Shown: positions 24,772 through 34,161, counted from the stretch's first letter. The stretch is DNA of 64,000 bases from Streptomyces rubiginosohelvolus (GCF_014649875.1 NZ_BMTW01000017.1:1-64000); one strand, 5' to 3'. Program-made: numbers and translations. Notes: generated from the sequence alone by a model not told the origin.

Positions 24772-25533
24772 ATGGTAGGGGCTCCACTGGACACCACCAG
24801 AGCCGATAGGGGAGGTGCGGCTGCGCCTGTGGACCGGGGAGGGGTGCTGCGGCGCCTGCTCAGGTCGGCCGGTGAGCCGAAATCCGTGACCAACATTGCT
24901 GACCGTTCTTCCGAAGACTCCGCACCGACCGCGACCTTCGCCTCTGATGCGGACTCTCAGGCGTGGACCCCGCCCTCATGGGAAGAGATCGTCAGCACGC
25001 ACAGCGGTCGCGTGTACCGCCTTGCCTACCGGCTGACGGGAAACCAGCACGACGCCGAGGACCTGACCCAGGAGGTCTTCGTCCGGGTGTTCCGCTCGCT
25101 GTCGACGTACACGCCCGGCACCTTCGAGGGCTGGCTGCACCGCATCACGACCAACCTCTTCCTGGACATGGTCCGGCGCAAGCAGCGCATCCGCTTCGAC
25201 TCGCTCGGCGACGACGCGGCCGAGCGGCTGCCGAGCCGTGAGCCGTCCCCGCAGCAGATCTTCAACGACACCCACTTCGACGCCGACGTGCAGCAGGCGC
25301 TGGACACCCTCGCGCCCGAATTCCGTGCGGCCGTGGTCCTCTGCGACATCGAGGGCCTCAGTTACGAGGAGATCGCCGCCACCCTCGGGGTGAAGCTCGG
25401 GACCGTGCGCAGCCGGATCCACCGCGGCCGCTCGCATCTGCGCAAGGCGCTCAAGCACCGTTCGCCCGAGGCCCGCGCCGAGCAGCGCTCCCTGGCGGAC
25501 GCGGTCCTGGCGGGGGAGGGCGGACTGGCGTGA
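24772..25533 (+). CDS. sigE: ECF RNA polymerase sigma factor, mycobacterial SigE-like
   Basis: 253 residues. The first ~70 residues are a non-conserved extension, then region 2 (VYRLAYRLTGNQHDAEDLTQ, RITTNLFLDMVRRKQR) and region 4 (GLSYEEIAATLGVKLGTVRS). It should direct transcription of envelope-stress genes. The downstream anti-sigma gene overlaps it by GTGA, and HtrA and TatB follow, as in the Rv1221-Rv1224 order. ATG 24772 has GCGAGGTGG just upstream. Not the sigE (SCO3356) of S. coelicolor. Confidence 0.93.
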   Translation: MVGAPLDTTRADRGGAAAPVDRGGVLRRLLRSAGEPKSVTNIADRSSEDSAPTATFASDADSQAWTPPSWEEIVSTHSGRVYRLAYRLTGNQHDAEDLTQEVFVRVFRSLSTYTPGTFEGWLHRITTNLFLDMVRRKQRIRFDSLGDDAAERLPSREPSPQQIFNDTHFDADVQQALDTLAPEFRAAVVLCDIEGLSYEEIAATLGVKLGTVRSRIHRGRSHLRKALKHRSPEARAEQRSLADAVLAGEGGLA

Positions 25534-26600
25534 GTGGCACAGGTCCGACCGGTCCCACCCCTGCCGAAGCGCACCTGGGGGACCGGCTCGCCGCGCTGGT
25601 CGACGGCGAGCTGAAACACGACGCCCGTGAGCGGGTCCTGGCCCACCTGGCGACCTGCGCCAAGTGCAAGGCCGAGGCCGACGCCCAGCGCCGCCTCAAG
25701 AGCGCCTTCGCCATGTCCGCCTCACCCTCGCCCTCCGAGGGGTTCCTGGCCCGCCTGCAGGGCCTTCCCGGGGGTCCCGGCGGTGACGACACCGGCTCCG
25801 GCGGACCGTTCGGCGGCCCGAGGCCCTTCGCCGACGAGTTCTTCCCCGGGCTGCGCCCCGCCGGCGGCAGCACCCGCGCCGACACCGCGCCCTCCCCGCT
25901 GGACGGTTTCGGCTACCTCCCCGCCACCCATGGCTCCACCGCCGTGCTGCGCGGCGGGGCCGCCTCCGGTTCGGCCTTCCGCATACACGAGGTGGGCCGG
26001 GACGCGGACCGCTCGCCCTGGCGCGGGCGGCGCTTCGCGTTCGCCGCGGCCAGCGCCGTCTCCCTCGCGGCCATCGCGCTGGGCGGCACCCTGCCGCTGG
26101 ACTCCGGCCCCGAATCCTCCCTGCGCGCCGAAGGCGCCGGGAACAACGTCACCCCGCTCGACGCCGAGACCCGCGCCGAGAACGGCGCCACGGCGGTCAG
26201 CCGCCGGGGCGGCGGCGCCCTCGCGGTGACCGGCGAAGGCCGGGCTCCCGAGCGGCCGGGCACCGGCAGCGCCGGGACCGGGACGAACGCGGTGCCCCCG
26301 TCGCTCACCGGGACGACCCCGGTGGTTCCGGCCGTCACCCCTCCGGTGAACCGGCAGGGACCGCCGACCGCTCCGCCGCTGTTCGGCACTGCGGCCTCGG
26401 GCGGACACCCGGTCATGCTCCCCGTGCTGAACGTGTCCGTGCCGCCGCTGATACGCCCGGCGACCTCCGGCACCCCGCTGCTCGCGGCGGCGCTCGGCAG
26501 CGGTGCGGTGCCGAAGACGGTTCCCTCCTCGCTGCCCTCGGGGCCGTCCTCCGGCTCGCCCGCCAACGATCTGGCGAGCCCGCTTTCCCCCCGGCCCTGA
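25530..26600 (+). CDS. Anti-sigma factor with ZAS zinc motif
   Basis: 356 residues. The N-terminal ZAS motif H39-x3-C43-x2-C46 (HLATCAKC) marks a zinc-binding anti-sigma factor of the RseA type that holds the preceding SigE-like factor. A probable membrane segment lies near residues 170-190 (FAFAAASAVSLAAIALGGTLPL). The rest is a Pro/Gly/Ser-rich extracellular region of ~160 residues, longer than mycobacterial RseA (~150 total). GTG 25530 overlaps the sigE TGA, which favours equimolar synthesis. Release by the downstream HtrA-like protease is plausible. Confidence 0.9.
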   Translation: MSGTGPTGPTPAEAHLGDRLAALVDGELKHDARERVLAHLATCAKCKAEADAQRRLKSAFAMSASPSPSEGFLARLQGLPGGPGGDDTGSGGPFGGPRPFADEFFPGLRPAGGSTRADTAPSPLDGFGYLPATHGSTAVLRGGAASGSAFRIHEVGRDADRSPWRGRRFAFAAASAVSLAAIALGGTLPLDSGPESSLRAEGAGNNVTPLDAETRAENGATAVSRRGGGALAVTGEGRAPERPGTGSAGTGTNAVPPSLTGTTPVVPAVTPPVNRQGPPTAPPLFGTAASGGHPVMLPVLNVSVPPLIRPATSGTPLLAAALGSGAVPKTVPSSLPSGPSSGSPANDLASPLSPRP

Positions 26601-26693
26601 CGGGGCCCTGCGCAGGGTTTCGCAAACCTGGTTGAATTCCGGTGAGGGACGCCTCTGGGGGGGCGTACGACAGAGGCCAGTTGCGGGGAGAGC

Positions 26694-28556
26694 ATGGACG
26701 ACGGGAAGCCCACCGGGCCGCAGGCGAAGTGGTGGAGCCGCCCCACGGCGAGGCGTGCCGCCCACCCGGAGGCGGCGAGCGGCCCGGCCCCGGCCCCGGC
26801 GGGCGCCGCCCCGGCCCCCGCTGCCCCGGACCAGGCGCCGCCCGCGCCTGACTCCGCTGTGGCATCGGCTGTCCAGGACCAGGCTCCCGCCCCGGCCGAC
26901 GAGCCCGGCGGGCAGGAGATTCCGCGGCCCCGGCCGTCCGGGCAGCCGCTGCACGAGCCCGACGAGTACAGCACCCCGCCCTACGGCGGTCCCGGTCCCT
27001 GGGCGCCCGCCCCGCCGGTGCAGCGGCCGACCCCGGCCCACGGCACCGTCGTACCGCCGGGGGCCGGAGGGCCGTCCCCGCAGTACCCCGCGACGAACGG
27101 CGCCGGAATTACGGTCCCGCCGTCGGCCCCCGCACCGCATCCCGCGCCCGCCGACGGCCACACGCCCCTGCACCCCCAGCCCGTAGGGGGCTTCGCTGCC
27201 CCGCATCCCGCGCCCGCCGACGGCTTCACGCCACCGCACCCCGCGCCCACGGACACCTACGCACCGCCGCCCCAGCCCCACGCGAACGCCCAGCACACGG
27301 CCGCGCACGGGCAGCAGCCCGCTCACCAGGCCCCTGGCCAGCAGCACCAGCAGACGCAGTGGCTCCAGTACGACCCCTGGGGCGCTCCGGGGCAGCCGTT
27401 CACCCGGCCCGGTCCCCCCGAGGGCGCCGAGCCCGGGCGGAAGAAGAAGCGGCGCGGCGGGGCCTTCGTGGGGGTGCTCCTGCTGGCCCTGGTCGCCAGC
27501 GGCATCGGCGGCGGAGTCGGCGCGTACATCGAGCGCAACGGCGGGCTGACCACCGTCGAACTGCCCCAGGCGGGCCGCGACAACGGCGACCGGGCCCCCG
27601 ACAGCGTCGCCGGCATCGCCGCCAGCGCCCTGCCCAGCGTGGTCACCCTGCATGTCAGCGGCACCGCCGAGTCCGGCACCGGCACCGGCTTCGTCCTCGA
27701 CGGCCAGGGCCACATCCTCACCAACAACCACGTCGTCGCCCCGGCCGGATCCAGCGGCGACATCACCGTCACGTTCAGCACCGGGGAGACGGCCTCCGCC
27801 GAGCTCGTCGGCAAGGACAGCGGCTACGACCTCGCGGTCGTCCGCGTCCGCGGGGTCTCCGGCCTCAAGCCCCTGCCCCTGGGCAACTCCGACAACGTCC
27901 GGGTCGGCGACCCCGTGGTGGCCATCGGCGCCCCCTTCGACCTGTCCAACACGGTGACCTCGGGCATCATCAGCGCCAAGCAGCGGCCGATCACCGCGGG
28001 CGGCGAGAAGGGCGACGGCAGCGACATCAGCTACGTCGACGCCCTCCAGACCGACGCCCCGATCAACCCGGGCAACTCCGGCGGCCCCCTCGTCGACTCC
28101 CAGGCCCACGTCATCGGCATCAACAGCGCCATCCGCGCCGCCGACAGCGGCGGAGGCCCCGAGTCCGGCGGCCAGTCCGGCTCCATCGGCCTCGGCTTCG
28201 CGATACCCATCAACCAGGGCAAGCGCGTCGCCGAGGAGCTGATCAGCACCGGCAAGGCCACCCACCCGGTGATCGGCGTCACGCTGGACATGAAGTACAC
28301 CGGCGACGGGGCCAAGGTCGGCACGAAGGGCGCCGACGGCGGGCCCGCCGTCGCCAAGGACGGCCCCGCGGACAAGGCGGGCATCAAGTCCGGCGACGTC
28401 ATCACGCAGGTCGAGGGCCAGCGTGTGCACAGCGGCGAGGAGCTGATCGTGAAGATCCGGGCCCACCGCCCCGGCGACGATCTCGACCTCAAGCTGACCC
28501 GCGGCGGCGAGGAACGGACCGTGACCCTGAAGCTCGGTTCGGCGAGCGGCACGTGA
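26694..28556 (+). CDS. HtrA/DegP-like trypsin-type protease with PDZ domain
   Basis: 620 residues. A Pro/Ala-rich cytoplasmic N-terminus of ~245 residues is followed by a membrane segment (about 254-276, FVGVLLLALVASGIGGGVGAY). The extracellular trypsin-like protease has His346 (NNHVV), Asp379 (GYDLAVV) and Ser462 (NPGNSGGPLV), and a C-terminal PDZ domain follows (DKAGIKSGDVITQVEGQRVH). It degrades damaged or signalling proteins at the envelope, and in M. tuberculosis (Rv1223) is part of the SigE stress operon. Position supports the same role. ATG 26694 follows GGGGAGAG. Repeats in the N-terminal region are listed separately. Confidence 0.94.
   Translation: MDDGKPTGPQAKWWSRPTARRAAHPEAASGPAPAPAGAAPAPAAPDQAPPAPDSAVASAVQDQAPAPADEPGGQEIPRPRPSGQPLHEPDEYSTPPYGGPGPWAPAPPVQRPTPAHGTVVPPGAGGPSPQYPATNGAGITVPPSAPAPHPAPADGHTPLHPQPVGGFAAPHPAPADGFTPPHPAPTDTYAPPPQPHANAQHTAAHGQQPAHQAPGQQHQQTQWLQYDPWGAPGQPFTRPGPPEGAEPGRKKKRRGGAFVGVLLLALVASGIGGGVGAYIERNGGLTTVELPQAGRDNGDRAPDSVAGIAASALPSVVTLHVSGTAESGTGTGFVLDGQGHILTNNHVVAPAGSSGDITVTFSTGETASAELVGKDSGYDLAVVRVRGVSGLKPLPLGNSDNVRVGDPVVAIGAPFDLSNTVTSGIISAKQRPITAGGEKGDGSDISYVDALQTDAPINPGNSGGPLVDSQAHVIGINSAIRAADSGGGPESGGQSGSIGLGFAIPINQGKRVAEELISTGKATHPVIGVTLDMKYTGDGAKVGTKGADGGPAVAKDGPADKAGIKSGDVITQVEGQRVHSGEELIVKIRAHRPGDDLDLKLTRGGEERTVTLKLGSASGT
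27121..27250 (+). repeat. Repeats coding PHPAPADG units in the HtrA N-terminus
   Basis: A unit close to 'ccgcatcccgcgcccgccgacgg' occurs twice exactly at about 27138-27160 and 27201-27223 and a shortened third copy follows near 27238. They encode PHPAPADGxTP. The region is a flexible, disordered segment on the cytoplasmic side. Confidence 0.7.
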
Positions 28557-28687
28557 TCCGGCATGTGAGCGCCACCGCGAGGTACCGCCCGGACACCTTC
28601 GACAGGTACCTTTGACCGGTCCGGGCAGCAGGGGGACCCGGGCCGCGATCGCACGGAGAACACGCGGAGAACACGAGGAGCAACAAG

Positions 28688-29188
28688 GTGTTCAATGACA
28701 TCGGCGCACTGGAGCTGCTGACGCTCGGGGTGCTGGCCGTGCTGGTCTTCGGCCCCGACAAGCTGCCCAAGCTGATCCAGGACGTCACGCGCACCATTCG
28801 CAAGATCCGCGAGTTCTCGGACAGCGCCAAGGAAGACATCCGCACCGAGCTGGGCCCGCAGTTCAAGGACTTCGAGTTCGAGGACCTCAACCCCAAGACG
28901 TTCGTCCGCAAGCAGCTGATGGACGGCAACGACGACCTGGGGCTGAAGGAGATCCGCGAGAGCTTCGACCTGCGCAAGGATCTGGCCGACGTCACCGACG
29001 CGGTCAACGGCCGGACCCCGGCCGCGTCCGATACCGCCAACAGTGCGGCGAACGGCTCTGCGGGCGCGTCGTCCGGCACCCCCTCCACCAGCCTGACCAA
29101 GACCGGCGACACCGCTCCTGACCTGCTGAAGAAGGCTCCTTCGCCAGCTCAGCCCGAGCGCCCGCCGTTCGACTCCGACGCCACCTGA
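28688..29188 (+). CDS. tatB: Sec-independent (twin-arginine) translocase subunit TatB
   Basis: 166 residues. One N-terminal membrane helix (ELLTLGVLAVLVFGPDKLP) with the FGPxxLP motif is followed by a long amphipathic helix (LIQDVTRTIRKIREFSD) and a polar tail. It receives Tat substrates with TatC. Length and charge of the tail fit actinobacterial TatB. GTG 28688 is preceded by GAGGAG. Follows htrA as in M. tuberculosis Rv1223-Rv1224. Confidence 0.93.
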   Translation: MFNDIGALELLTLGVLAVLVFGPDKLPKLIQDVTRTIRKIREFSDSAKEDIRTELGPQFKDFEFEDLNPKTFVRKQLMDGNDDLGLKEIRESFDLRKDLADVTDAVNGRTPAASDTANSAANGSAGASSGTPSTSLTKTGDTAPDLLKKAPSPAQPERPPFDSDAT

Positions 29189-29313
29189 GCCCCGGTCAAT
29201 CCCGACTCGTCCGGACGGTATCGCTATTCTCCATCTGTCCGGTTGCGAGGACGCCCAAGCCCGCGGGGGGCGGGCAGCTCCGGATCCTGACCGATCGAGG
29301 AGCGGCCGCGCAC

Positions 29314-29982
29314 ATGGAGACGACGAGTCGGATTGATACGGACGGTGTCCCGGGCACGGCCACGGCGGAGGAGCCGCAGGAGGCCCCGGCGGCCCGGAAG
29401 GCCGCCGACGGCTACCGGGCGGCGACCTTCCCCTGGTACGGGCTGGACGAAGCCTTCACGGGCCCGCGCTGGCTGATGCAGGTCGGCACCGCGGCCGACG
29501 GCACCGTGCAGCACGGAGCGACGGGGCACGGTGACGAGCCGTCGGTGAAGTCGGACGGCTCCGCCGACAAGGAGCGGTTCGCCGCGGTGATCACGGTGGC
29601 CGCTAGCCCCGTGCGGCGCAGCGGTGACGGTACGGGCGTGCTGGACGCCACCACGGTGTCCTCGGCGGCCTGGCTCGCGGGCTCCGGCCTGCTGGCGTAC
29701 ACCTGGCCGCCGCAGATGGACCACACCCTGCGCGACGACTGGCTGGACCAGCAGACCGAGACGGCGTTCACCCTCGCCGACGACCTCGGCAGCGCGCCCT
29801 GGACGACGCTCTCCCTGCCGGTGGACGGGGTTCCGGTGGAGTTCCACTACCGCGAGTCCGAGTTCGGCTGGGTCCTCGCCGGGTCCGCCCACGAGGGCGT
29901 GCACATCGGGGCGTACGGCCGGGGGATGAGCGCGTACGGCCTCGGCTTCGCAGTCATCAAGGACATCGGGACGTACGCGTAA
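29314..29982 (+). CDS. Conserved hypothetical protein
   Basis: 222 residues; I do not recognise a domain. The chain is acidic, with no signal peptide or membrane segment. The central part is Trp/Tyr/Gly-rich (FPWYGLDEAFTGPRWLMQVG, SAAWLAGSGLLAYTWPP) and the C-terminus reads FHYRESEFGWVLAGSAHEGV. Streptomyces genomes carry similar proteins at this locus. ATG 29314 follows GAGGAGCGGCC. It ends before a bidirectional terminator shared with mrp. Confidence 0.75.
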   Translation: METTSRIDTDGVPGTATAEEPQEAPAARKAADGYRAATFPWYGLDEAFTGPRWLMQVGTAADGTVQHGATGHGDEPSVKSDGSADKERFAAVITVAASPVRRSGDGTGVLDATTVSSAAWLAGSGLLAYTWPPQMDHTLRDDWLDQQTETAFTLADDLGSAPWTTLSLPVDGVPVEFHYRESEFGWVLAGSAHEGVHIGAYGRGMSAYGLGFAVIKDIGTYA

Positions 29983-30014
29983 CGACGGCGGGAGCTGGAA
30001 GCACGACCAGCACG

Positions 30015-30053
30015 CGACAGGGCGGGCCGGATGACCACCGGCCCGCCCTGTCG
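30015..30053. terminator. Bidirectional 16-bp terminator hairpin
   Basis: Perfect 16-bp stem (30015-30030, 30038-30053) with a 7-base loop, between convergent genes ending at 29982 and 30077. Confidence 0.85.
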
Positions 30054-30076
30054 TCCGTGTGTACCGACCCGGTGGG

Positions 30077-31210
30077 TCAGAACTTGTTGCGCGGGGTGAT
30101 CCCCAGCGACATGCCCGACAGACCGCGCTGACGGCCGCCCAGCTTCGCCGCGATCGAGCGCAGCGCGCTGCCGGCCGGGGAGTCGGGGTCGGACAGGACG
30201 ACCGGCTTGCCCTCGTCGCCGCCCTCGCGCAGCCGCAGGTCGATCGGGATCGCGCCGAGCACCGGCACCTCGGCGCCGATCGTGCGGGTCAGGCCCTCCG
30301 CGACCCGCGCGCCGCCGCCCGAGCCGAACACGTCGACCATCTCGTCGCAGTGCGGGCACGGCATGCCCGACATGTTCTCCACCACGCCGACGATCTTCTG
30401 GTGGGTCTGCACGGCGATCGAGCCGGCCCGCTCGGCGACCTCGGCCGCCGCCTGCTGCGGGGTCGTGACGACGAGGATCTCGGCGCCCGGCACGAGCTGC
30501 GCCACCGAGATGGCGATGTCGCCGGTGCCCGGCGGCAGGTCGAGCAGCAGGACGTCCAGGTCGCCCCAGTACACATCGGCGAGGAACTGCTGGAGCGCCC
30601 GGTGCAGCATGGGACCGCGCCACACCACGGGCTCGTTGCCCGGGGTGAACATGCCGATGGAGATGACCTTCACGCCGTGCGAGGACGGCGGCATGATCAT
30701 GTTCTCGACCTGGGTGGGCTTGCCGTCCGCGCCGAGCATCCGGGGCACGCTGTGCCCGTAGATGTCGGCGTCCACGACGCCCACCTTCAGCCCGTCGGCC
30801 GCCATCGCCGCGGCGAGGTTCACCGTCACCGAGGACTTGCCGACGCCGCCCTTGCCGGAGGCGACCGCGTACACCCGGGTCAGCGAGCCGGGCTGGGCGA
30901 AGGGCACCTCGCGCTCGGCGGTGCCGCCGCGCAGCGAGCTCGCCAGGTCCTTGCGCTGTTCGTCGCTCATGACGTCGAGGGTCACGTCGACCCGCGAGAC
31001 GCCCTCGACCCGGGCGACCGCGTCGGTCACGTTCCGGGTGATCGTGTCGCGCATCGGGCAGCCGGAGACCGTGAGATACACCGTGACAGCGACTACACCG
31101 TCAGGATCGATCTCGACCGATTTCACCATGCCCAGCTCGGTGATCGGGCGGTGGATCTCCGGGTCGTTCACTGTCGACAGTGCCTCAAGCACCGCGTCTT
31201 CCGTAGCCAT
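30077..31210 (-). CDS. mrp: Mrp/ApbC family Fe-S cluster carrier ATPase
   Basis: 377 residues. The N-terminal ~90 residues are an MIP18/DUF59 domain (VLEALSTVNDPEIHRPITEL). The P-loop ATPase follows, with the deviant Walker A VASGKGGVGKSSVTVNLA and switch LLLDLPPGTGD. A CxxC pair in SGMPCPHCDE can bind a bridging Fe-S cluster between subunits. It loads iron-sulfur clusters on target apoproteins. ATG 31210 is chosen over an upstream in-frame start because the conserved N-terminus begins MATEDAVLEAL. Rv1229c is the mycobacterial homologue. Confidence 0.95.
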   Translation of the reverse strand: MATEDAVLEALSTVNDPEIHRPITELGMVKSVEIDPDGVVAVTVYLTVSGCPMRDTITRNVTDAVARVEGVSRVDVTLDVMSDEQRKDLASSLRGGTAEREVPFAQPGSLTRVYAVASGKGGVGKSSVTVNLAAAMAADGLKVGVVDADIYGHSVPRMLGADGKPTQVENMIMPPSSHGVKVISIGMFTPGNEPVVWRGPMLHRALQQFLADVYWGDLDVLLLDLPPGTGDIAISVAQLVPGAEILVVTTPQQAAAEVAERAGSIAVQTHQKIVGVVENMSGMPCPHCDEMVDVFGSGGGARVAEGLTRTIGAEVPVLGAIPIDLRLREGGDEGKPVVLSDPDSPAGSALRSIAAKLGGRQRGLSGMSLGITPRNKF

Positions 31211-31253
31211 ACAGACGATGTTACGGCGCGCGGGCCTACGGACGGGTAGCCCG

Positions 31254-31814
31254 TCAGCGGTCGCCTTCGTCACTCTCGGCCGGGAACAGCACCTGCCGCT
31301 CCTCCATGTCCTTCACCATGTCCTGGAGCTCCGAGCGGATCCAGTCCCGGGTGGCGACCTCGCCCAGGCCCATCCGCAGGGCCGCGATCTCCCGCGTCAG
31401 GTATTCGGTGTCGGCGATGGAGCGCTCGTTCTGCTTGCGGTCCTGCTCGTGCGTGACCCGGTCGCGGTCGTCCTGCCGGTTCTGCGCGAGGAGGATCAGC
31501 GGCGCGGCGTACGAGGCCTGGAGCGAGAGCATCAGCGTCAGGAAGATGAACGGGTACTGGTCGAACCGCAGGTCCTTGGGCGCGAAGATGTTCCAGAGCA
31601 CCCAGAGGATGATGATCAGCGTCATCCAGACGATGAACCGCCCGGTCCCGAGGAAGCGCGCGATCCGCTCCGAGAACCGGCCGAACGCCTCCGGGTCGTA
31701 CTCCGGCAGCAGCCGCCGGCGCGGCGCCTTCGGCTGGTCCAGCCGGGTGCGCGGGGGCCGCACCAGACCGGAGGAACCGGTCGAGGACGCCTTGGCCCGC
31801 TCATCGCCCGCCAC
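31254..31814 (-). CDS. DUF1003 membrane protein
   Basis: 186 residues. Two membrane segments (FIVWMTLIIILWVLWNIF, FIFLTLMLSLQASYAAPLI) are followed by the DUF1003 signature LILLAQNRQDDRDRV. A C-terminal helical tail is rich in Arg/Glu. Function unknown. The GTG start at 31814 overlaps the 3' end of the CBS-domain gene by 14 bases, so the pair is probably coupled. Confidence 0.9.
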   Translation of the reverse strand: MAGDERAKASSTGSSGLVRPPRTRLDQPKAPRRRLLPEYDPEAFGRFSERIARFLGTGRFIVWMTLIIILWVLWNIFAPKDLRFDQYPFIFLTLMLSLQASYAAPLILLAQNRQDDRDRVTHEQDRKQNERSIADTEYLTREIAALRMGLGEVATRDWIRSELQDMVKDMEERQVLFPAESDEGDR

Positions 31815-33087
31815 GATCGACCCCCTCCTCCCCGTGCAGATCCGTCAGGTCCGTCTCGCGCCAGTCGTCCGGCAGCAGATGGTCCAGGACGTCGTCCACG
31901 GTCACCGCGCCCAGCAGCGAACCGCTTTCGTCCACGACCGGGGCCGACACCATGTTGTACGCCGCCAGATAGCTGGTGACCAGCGGCAGCGGGGTGTCCG
32001 GCCGCAGCGGCACCAGATCGCTGTCCACGATCGAGCTGACCAGGGTGAACGGCGGATCGCGCAGCAGCCGCTGGAAGTGCACCGTGCCCAGGTACTTGCC
32101 CGTGGGGGTCTCGTCGGGCGAGCGGCACACGTACACCTGCGCGGCCAGCGCGGGCGACAGGTCCGCCTGCCGCACCCGGGCCAGCGCGTCCGCCACCGTG
32201 GCGTCCGGGCGCAGCACGATCGGCTCGGTCGTCATCAGACCGCCCGCCGTGCGCTCCTCGTACGACATCAGGCGGCGTACGTCGGCGGCGTCGTCCGGCC
32301 GCATCAGCGCCAGCAGCCGTTCCTTGTCGTCCTCCGGCAGCTCCGAGAGCAGGTCCGCCGCGTCGTCGGGGTCCATCGCCTCCAGGACGTCGGCGGCCCG
32401 TTCCTCGGCGAGCTTGCCGATGATCTCCACCTGGTCGTCCTCGGGCAGCTCCTCCAGGACGTCGGCGAGCCGGTCGTCGTCCAGGGCCGCGGCCACCTCC
32501 ACCCGGCGCTTGGGCGAGAGGTGGTGCAGGGCGTTGGCCACGTCGGTGGGCCGCAGCCGCTCGAACGTGGCGACCAGGTTCTCCGCGCCCTGCCCGTGCT
32601 CCTCCAGGGAGAAGCCGCTCACCGCCGACCACTCCACCGTCAGCGTCTCGCCCTTGCGGCGCAGCGCCCCGCCGCGCCCCTTGCGGACGAAGTACTTGTC
32701 GATCTCCCAGTCGCGGCGGGCCGGCAGCTGCTGGATGGCCACGTCCAGGACGGTGACCTCCTCGTCGTCTTCCACCAGCCGGACCCGCCGGTCCAGGAAC
32801 TCGCCGAGGACGAGCCGCTCGGTGGGCCGCTGTTCGAAGCGCCGCATGTTGACGACGCCGGTGGTGATGACCTGGCCGGACTCGACGCCCGTCACCCGGG
32901 TCATCGGCAGGAAGATCCGGCGGCGGCTGATCACCTCGACCACCAGGCCCAGGATGCGCGGCGGACGTCCGCCGACCCGCAACATCGCCACCAGGTCGCG
33001 GACCCGGCCGACCTGGTCGCCGTTGGGGTCGAAGACGGGCACCCCGGACAGGTGCGAGACGAAGACCCTGGGGGTGACCGCCGCCAT
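31801..33087 (-). CDS. PRC-barrel/MgtE_N/CBS domain protein without membrane domain
   Basis: 428 residues. Domain order: PRC-barrel-like N-terminus (VFVSHLSGVPVFDPNGDQVG), an MgtE N-type helical superfold (LRPTDVANALHHL, LADVLEELPEDDQVEIIGKL, AADVLEAMDPDDAADLL) and two CBS motifs (GGLMTTEPIVLRPDATVADA, NMVSAPVVDESGSLLGAVTV). These parts are the cytosolic Mg-sensing half of MgtE channels, but no MgtE membrane helices follow. It may be a soluble Mg or adenylate sensor partnered with the neighbouring DUF1003 protein; this is inference. Confidence 0.9.
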   Translation of the reverse strand: MAAVTPRVFVSHLSGVPVFDPNGDQVGRVRDLVAMLRVGGRPPRILGLVVEVISRRRIFLPMTRVTGVESGQVITTGVVNMRRFEQRPTERLVLGEFLDRRVRLVEDDEEVTVLDVAIQQLPARRDWEIDKYFVRKGRGGALRRKGETLTVEWSAVSGFSLEEHGQGAENLVATFERLRPTDVANALHHLSPKRRVEVAAALDDDRLADVLEELPEDDQVEIIGKLAEERAADVLEAMDPDDAADLLSELPEDDKERLLALMRPDDAADVRRLMSYEERTAGGLMTTEPIVLRPDATVADALARVRQADLSPALAAQVYVCRSPDETPTGKYLGTVHFQRLLRDPPFTLVSSIVDSDLVPLRPDTPLPLVTSYLAAYNMVSAPVVDESGSLLGAVTVDDVLDHLLPDDWRETDLTDLHGEEGVDRGGR

Positions 33088-33374
33088 CCGACGCCTCCTT
33101 CGTCCGTCCGTGTCCGTGTGGTCCCGTATCCGGCGGGAACCGGTTCGTCATCCGACCGGAACCGTTTCGTCCGGTCCGTGGCCGTGCGTCCCCGACCGTC
33201 CCGGTCCGCCGTCGCCGACCAGCGGATTTCGCCGGTACGCCGGGATCAGGCTAGCCCGTACCGCCGTGCCGCGCCCCGGCGGACCCGTCCGTACGGCTGG
33301 CTGCCGGACGGTGCGCGCTCCCCGGGTACGCTGCCGTCTGCTACCCCCGATCGCAGTGGAGAGGCAGTGCGCCC

Positions 33375-34142
33375 GTGACCTCTTTTGCCCCGGCCGTGCG
33401 GAACCATCGCCGGACCGCCCTCGCTCTCGTGCTGTGCGGAGGGCTCACCGTGGCCCTGGCCGCCTGCGGCACGGAGGAGGACCCGGACAAGGGGACCAAC
33501 GGCGTCGCCAAACTCTCCGCCGCCCAGATCGACAAGAAGGCCAGAGCGGCGGCCGACGCGGCCAGCGCCGTACGCCTGTCGGGCACGCTCGTCAGCAAGG
33601 GCGGCACCTACGAGCTGGACATGAAGCTCAACGCCGAGGGCGGCATGGGCTCGGTGACTTCGAAGAAGCAGAGCTTCGCGCTGCTGCGGGTCGAAGACGA
33701 GCTGTACCTCAAGGCGCCCGCCGAGTTCTGGACCCATGAGGGCAGCGGGGGCGAGAGCGAGACCGCCGACGCGGCGGCCGCCGACAAGCTGGGCGGCAAA
33801 TACGTGAAGGTCCCCGAGGGCGACCCCAGCTACCGCCTGCTGCGCGGTTTCACCGACAAGAAGGTCCTGCTCGACGGGCTCCTCGCGCTCCACGGCACGC
33901 TCAACAAGGGCGGCCGGGACACGGTCGCCGGGCAGCGCACCATCCAGATCCTCGGCGGCAAGGGGGAGGGCGGGGCCTTCGACGTCTCGCTGGAGAAGGA
34001 GCCGTATCCGGTACGGGTGGCCCGCGGCGGCGGCGGGGGAACGGTCTCGCTGGCCGACTGGGGTCAGGCCTTCCCGCTGGCGGCCCCCGAGAAGGACGAC
34101 ACCGTCGACTACGGCGGCCAGCTCCCCAAGTCCTCCGGCTGA
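33375..34142 (+). CDS. Lipoprotein, LppX/LprG-like
   Basis: 255 residues. The N-terminus has a signal with lipobox LAAC and modified Cys31. The mature part starts with a Lys/Glu-rich helix (LSAAQIDKKARAAADAAS) followed by a beta-rich domain (VRLSGTLVSKGGTYELDMKL, FALLRVEDELYLKAPAEFW). The pattern resembles LppX/LprG lipid-carrier folds of actinobacteria, but the match is weak. GTG 33375 is chosen for the typical signal. It is convergent with the next gene. Confidence 0.82.
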   Translation: MTSFAPAVRNHRRTALALVLCGGLTVALAACGTEEDPDKGTNGVAKLSAAQIDKKARAAADAASAVRLSGTLVSKGGTYELDMKLNAEGGMGSVTSKKQSFALLRVEDELYLKAPAEFWTHEGSGGESETADAAAADKLGGKYVKVPEGDPSYRLLRGFTDKKVLLDGLLALHGTLNKGGRDTVAGQRTIQILGGKGEGGAFDVSLEKEPYPVRVARGGGGGTVSLADWGQAFPLAAPEKDDTVDYGGQLPKSSG

Positions 34143-34161
34143 GCCCCGGGCCCGGCCCCGC

